In this document: piece after piece, positions 61,225 through 64,000 of the stretch
Position numbering within the stretch: the first letter of the stretch is position 1
How the letters are laid out: the number at the start of each line of letters is the position of its first letter
Source of the DNA: Selenomonas sp. TAMA-11512
GTDB lineage: Bacteria > Bacillota > Negativicutes > Selenomonadales > Selenomonadaceae
DNA length: 64,000 nt
Direction of reading: 5' to 3'
Assembly: GCF_037076525.1 (NCBI RefSeq)
Contig: NZ_AP029018.1
Coordinates: 2,435,001 to 2,499,000 of the forward strand
The notes under the pieces: generated by a model
What the model was told of the DNA's origin: nothing
Databases searched by the model: none
The model's input: the letters and a program-made list of their open reading frames with translations, nothing else
Made by a program: the position numbers and the translations under genes

Positions 61225-62243
61225 TCATTCCAGTTCCCTCCATTTGACCATGACCTTGCCCTGCCTTAAATACGTTCGCTCTGCCAATTCCCGGACAAGC
61301 TCTTCCGCTCCCATTTCCTTGCTGATGACCGCTCCCACGTCGATGGAACCGCCGGCCAATAAGTGAATGGCGCGGGTCGTTGTATAAGGGTTGAGGAACG
61401 AGGTTTGAATGTCCAGCTCCTTGGTGACGGCTGTGTAGGTGTCAACGAGCACGGGCTTATCGGGATCACCGAGTCCGAAGAGAACAACCCGTGCACCCTT
61501 TCCCGCGACAGAGAGCGCTGTGTTGACCGTCGTTGGCAAGCCGACACATTCCATCACCTTGCCGACATTGCGGATGCCCAGCGAGGTAATAGCGGCGACC
61601 GGATCTTCCTTGAGCGGATTAATGAAATTCGTCGCCCCCAATTTTAGGGCTTTTTCGCGCTTTTCCTCGACCGTTTCGATTACTACGATCTCAGCTGCAC
61701 CGGCCAGTTTGACCAACTGCACCATCATTGTACCGATTGCTCCCATGCCGATAATCGCTGCCGTCTCTCCGAGCTTTACATCCAAGAGGTCCATACCATG
61801 CGGGCAACAAGAGAGCGGTTCCGTCAAAGCGGCATCCCTGAGACTGAGACCGTTGGGGAGCTTGTAGACATTTTCCTGCGGCGGGCAGATATAGTCTGCC
61901 ATTCCCTTGACGACGCCGCAGGAGTTTTCACACATACTGCTGCGTCCGTCTTGGCAAAAAAGCAATGCCCGCAGCTCCAGTTCGGGTCTGCCGTCACGCG
62001 ATCACCCGGGCGAAAATCCTTTACTTGCTCCCCGACTGCCTCAACCACTCCTGAGATTTCGTGTCCGAGCGGTACAGGAAGACGCAGCAGACGAGAGCCG
62101 CTCTTGCCCTCATACTTATACAGATCGGTGCCGCAGAGTCCGCAGTAGGCGACTGCAATTTTGACTGCGTTCGCAGCCAGCGGCGGCTCAGGAAAAGCTC
62201 CGACATGAACCTCGTGCTTGCCGGTCAAAACAAGCGCATTCAT
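61225..62243 (-). pseudogene. Second zinc-dependent polyol dehydrogenase, frameshifted
   Basis: Two frames make one complete medium-chain dehydrogenase of about 340 residues. The first (from ATG 62243, after GAGGGTGAG) has CGLCGTDLYKYEG and LGHEISG; the second (to 61225) has the structural-zinc tail, NAD motif AIIGMGAIGTMMVQLV and the C-terminus. They break inside the structural zinc loop, at a run of six A (61956-61961; six T in the coding strand). Seven would restore C-G-H-C-F-F-C-Q-D-G. A one-base loss in a homopolymer may be a real mutation, slippage or a read error. Confidence 0.82.
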
Positions 62244-62308
62244 ATGCTCACCCTCCCTCAAAGGCAGTGTTGTCCTCATTTGTCTGCATGACATCCCTCC
62301 CATGCTCC

Positions 62309-62779
62309 CTAGAGAGCATCTTTCATGTCCACGGCGTTGTTCGCAGGGATAATCTGGATCTTGACATCAATCCCCTTGTCCAAAAATTCCCGGAACATGT
62401 CACGCTCCGCGTCTGAGGCAGCGATGTTCTTATAGAGCGTCCGCCGCTCCGCGTTCACCCCCATGCCGCCGACATTGATAGCGTGGAGCACAATGCCCGC
62501 GTCGAGAAGCCTCTTGTATGTCTTTGGTGTCTTCGCGAGGAGGATCGTCGGAACAGAGAGCCCCTTCTGCAGTGTCGCCGCGGCATCGTCGCACGTATGG
62601 ACGGTAACTTTAACGCCGGTCGGCGCGGCGAGTCGAATCACATCGATCATGAACTCATCCTTTGCGACCTTGTCGTCGATGACCATGATCTGCTTTGCAG
62701 GCTTGACCTTCATCCAGGCAGTCATAACCTGTCCGTGGATGAGACGGTCGTCAATTCTTGCCAAAAGTAAGTTTTCCAT
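62309..62779 (-). CDS. PTS system mannose-family IIB component
   Basis: 156 residues. The phospho-acceptor His is in LARIDDRLIHGQVMTAW at residue 15, the hallmark of mannose-family (IIB-man/sor) domains. It passes phosphate from IIA to the incoming sugar. Stand-alone subunit, with the IIA gene 18 bp upstream and IID beyond. Ribosome site AAAGGAG. Confidence 0.94.
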   Translation of the reverse strand: MENLLLARIDDRLIHGQVMTAWMKVKPAKQIMVIDDKVAKDEFMIDVIRLAAPTGVKVTVHTCDDAAATLQKGLSVPTILLAKTPKTYKRLLDAGIVLHAINVGGMGVNAERRTLYKNIAASDAERDMFREFLDKGIDVKIQIIPANNAVDMKDAL

Positions 62780-62797
62780 GTCAGTCTCCTTTCTTTG

Positions 62798-63199
62798 TCA
62801 GCGCGGATCAATCAGGCGAATACCGTCCTTCGCCGCGTCATGCGCGGCGGCGGCAAGTTCTCCTGCGGTTTCGTAATTGGGTCGTTCCATACTACAAAAC
62901 AGCGTCATCGGCAGGCTGAGTCCGGTGATCACCGGAACGTTATATAGGTGGCTGTAGAGTCCCGCCGTATTGTACGGCGTGCCGCCCAGGAGATCGACGA
63001 CGGCGAGCACGCTCGTGATCTGCTCCTCTATCTGCAGCGACTCGACGGCTTCCTTGAAGCGCTGCTCATAGCTCTGCGGCGCTTCCCCGGGACGGAGAGG
63101 AACCGTGCGGGCATGGTCTATTATTCCAGCGATCATCTCCGCTGATTTCACCATCTCCACACACATATCTCCGTGGCTGGCAAATACAAGTCCGATCAT
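62798..63199 (-). CDS. PTS system mannose-family IIA component
   Basis: 133 residues. The phospho-His is in LVFASHGDMC at residue 9, and VDLLGGTPYNTA near residue 70 is the conserved active-site loop. It takes phosphate from HPr. Stop codon is 18 bp from the IIB gene. Confidence 0.94.
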   Translation of the reverse strand: MIGLVFASHGDMCVEMVKSAEMIAGIIDHARTVPLRPGEAPQSYEQRFKEAVESLQIEEQITSVLAVVDLLGGTPYNTAGLYSHLYNVPVITGLSLPMTLFCSMERPNYETAGELAAAAHDAAKDGIRLIDPR

Positions 63200-63247
63200 A
63201 CGGTCTTCCTTTTCATTCCGTTAAAATTCCTCGGCTTTTGTCGTGAC

Positions 63248-64000
63248 TCATCCGGCAGCCGGCACGGCGAGCAGACCCGCCAGCGAGCACAGGATTCCGA
63301 CGATGAAGAGCACGGCGATAATGTAGGTCGGACTCTTGCCCCGTTCGAGCAGCTTCCATACGGCGAGCACGGCTGCGAGCGGCAGCATGGCGGGCAGGAG
63401 CGAGTCGAGGACGTTTTGCAGTGTGACGCTGACCTCGCCGATGGTGAACGCGATCGGGGTCATGATGGACACACGAGTCGCCGCCATCGAGCCGATGACC
63501 ATGAGACCAATGATGCTGAAGATCTCCGTCACACGGTTGAGTTCACCGGAGCGCAGGAGGCTCAGGACGGCGGTCTTTCCCTTCGTATAGCCGAGCATAT
63601 AGCACGAGTATCCGCAGGTCAGCATGATCGCCTTATAGCATACCTCGAAGAGGATGGGGCCGAAGATGTTTCCTGCGAGCGCCATGGAACACGCAATGCC
63701 GGCGAGAATCGGGTAGACAATGCCCTGCGATACCGTGTCGCCGATGCCCGCCATCGGTCCCATGAGACCGGTGCGCAGGGAGTTGATATCCTCCTCCGTG
63801 ACCTCCTCACCGTTCGCCGCCTGCTCCTCCATCGAGGCGCATATACCGGGGATGACTGTTCCGATGTACGAGGGTTCCGTATTGAAGAAGATCATGTATT
63901 TTTTCAGTGCGGCGGCGCGCTCCTCCTTGCTCTTATACAGGCGCTTGATCACGGGGATGATCGCCTGCGTCGAGCCCAGCGCCTGAAGACGCTCGTAGTT
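63248..64000 (-). CDS. PTS system mannose-family IID component (5' end missing)
   Basis: The C-terminal 250 codons of IID; the frame stays open to the right edge, so the start lies beyond 64000. Features: FNTEPSYIGTVIPGI, EEQAANGEEV, GLMGPMAGIGDTVSQG and a C-terminal hydrophobic run with at least one membrane helix. With IIC it forms the sugar channel. The IIC gene is expected just beyond the edge. Gene order IID-IIA-IIB-dehydrogenases-epimerase on the minus strand. Confidence 0.93.
   Translation of the reverse strand, partial: NYERLQALGSTQAIIPVIKRLYKSKEERAAALKKYMIFFNTEPSYIGTVIPGICASMEEQAANGEEVTEEDINSLRTGLMGPMAGIGDTVSQGIVYPILAGIACSMALAGNIFGPILFEVCYKAIMLTCGYSCYMLGYTKGKTAVLSLLRSGELNRVTEIFSIIGLMVIGSMAATRVSIMTPIAFTIGEVSVTLQNVLDSLLPAMLPLAAVLAVWKLLERGKSPTYIIAVLFIVGILCSLAGLLAVPAAG

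Overview
The window looks like a chromosomal segment of a moderately GC-rich Firmicute of the class Negativicutes, most likely Selenomonas or a close relative. This is inferred from strong AGGAGG ribosome sites, TTGACA/TATAAT promoters with 17-bp spacers, low-GC gaps between GC-rich genes, and gene content (TRAP transporters, split transketolases, mannose-type PTS). No rRNA, tRNA or CRISPR array was found. Most genes lie on the minus strand.

Layout. 1-5.4 kb is housekeeping: the start of an amino acid permease, a small coiled-coil protein, a YabE-like 3D-domain protein, TatD, MetG and a membrane PH-like protein. 5.6-14.6 kb is an accessory/defence island. It holds a type III restriction-modification system whose mod gene is frameshifted, a scrapyard of gene fragments (duplicated mod 5' end, broken DUF1016 nuclease gene, DUF4391 tail, Bro-N fragment), and a VWA / HTH-like / ADP-ribosylglycohydrolase trio. 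14.8-20.7 kb carries two secreted proteins, O-acetylhomoserine sulfhydrylase, and a P1B-type ATPase divergent from a TetR regulator.

20.7-32.7 kb is a ribose-type ABC transporter locus (rbsK, lacI, rbsD, rbsC, rbsA, DUF2291 lipoprotein, rbsB) fed by an upstream operon of sugar isomerase, split transketolase and FGGY kinase. This set matches the logic of D-apiose/D-apulose catabolism. 33-52.8 kb is a second sugar or sugar-acid island. It holds an HAD phosphatase-GntR pair and a large operon running FGGY kinase, transaldolase-like protein, RpiB-like isomerase, second split transketolase, two-subunit altronate/sulfolactate-type lyase, TRAP transporter and 2-hydroxyacid dehydrogenase, followed by a DapA-family aldolase. 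Next to it are another DapA-family aldolase, a YjhG/YagF-type dehydratase and a YqhD-like alcohol dehydrogenase, which together could turn a pentonate into pyruvate and ethylene glycol.

52.8-58.6 kb holds a probable non-coding RNA, a large protein with a possible LOTUS-like N-terminus and a DUF3825-like domain, a DnaA-box-like cluster, DedA, a Gdt1-type Mn/Ca transporter, a frameshifted lipoprotein and an aldo/keto reductase. 58.6-64 kb holds a P-loop kinase and a mannose-family PTS operon (IID, IIA, IIB) with two zinc dehydrogenases (one frameshifted) and an AlsE-like epimerase, suggesting uptake and oxidation of a hexitol. A family of small inverted-repeat elements is scattered through the gaps.
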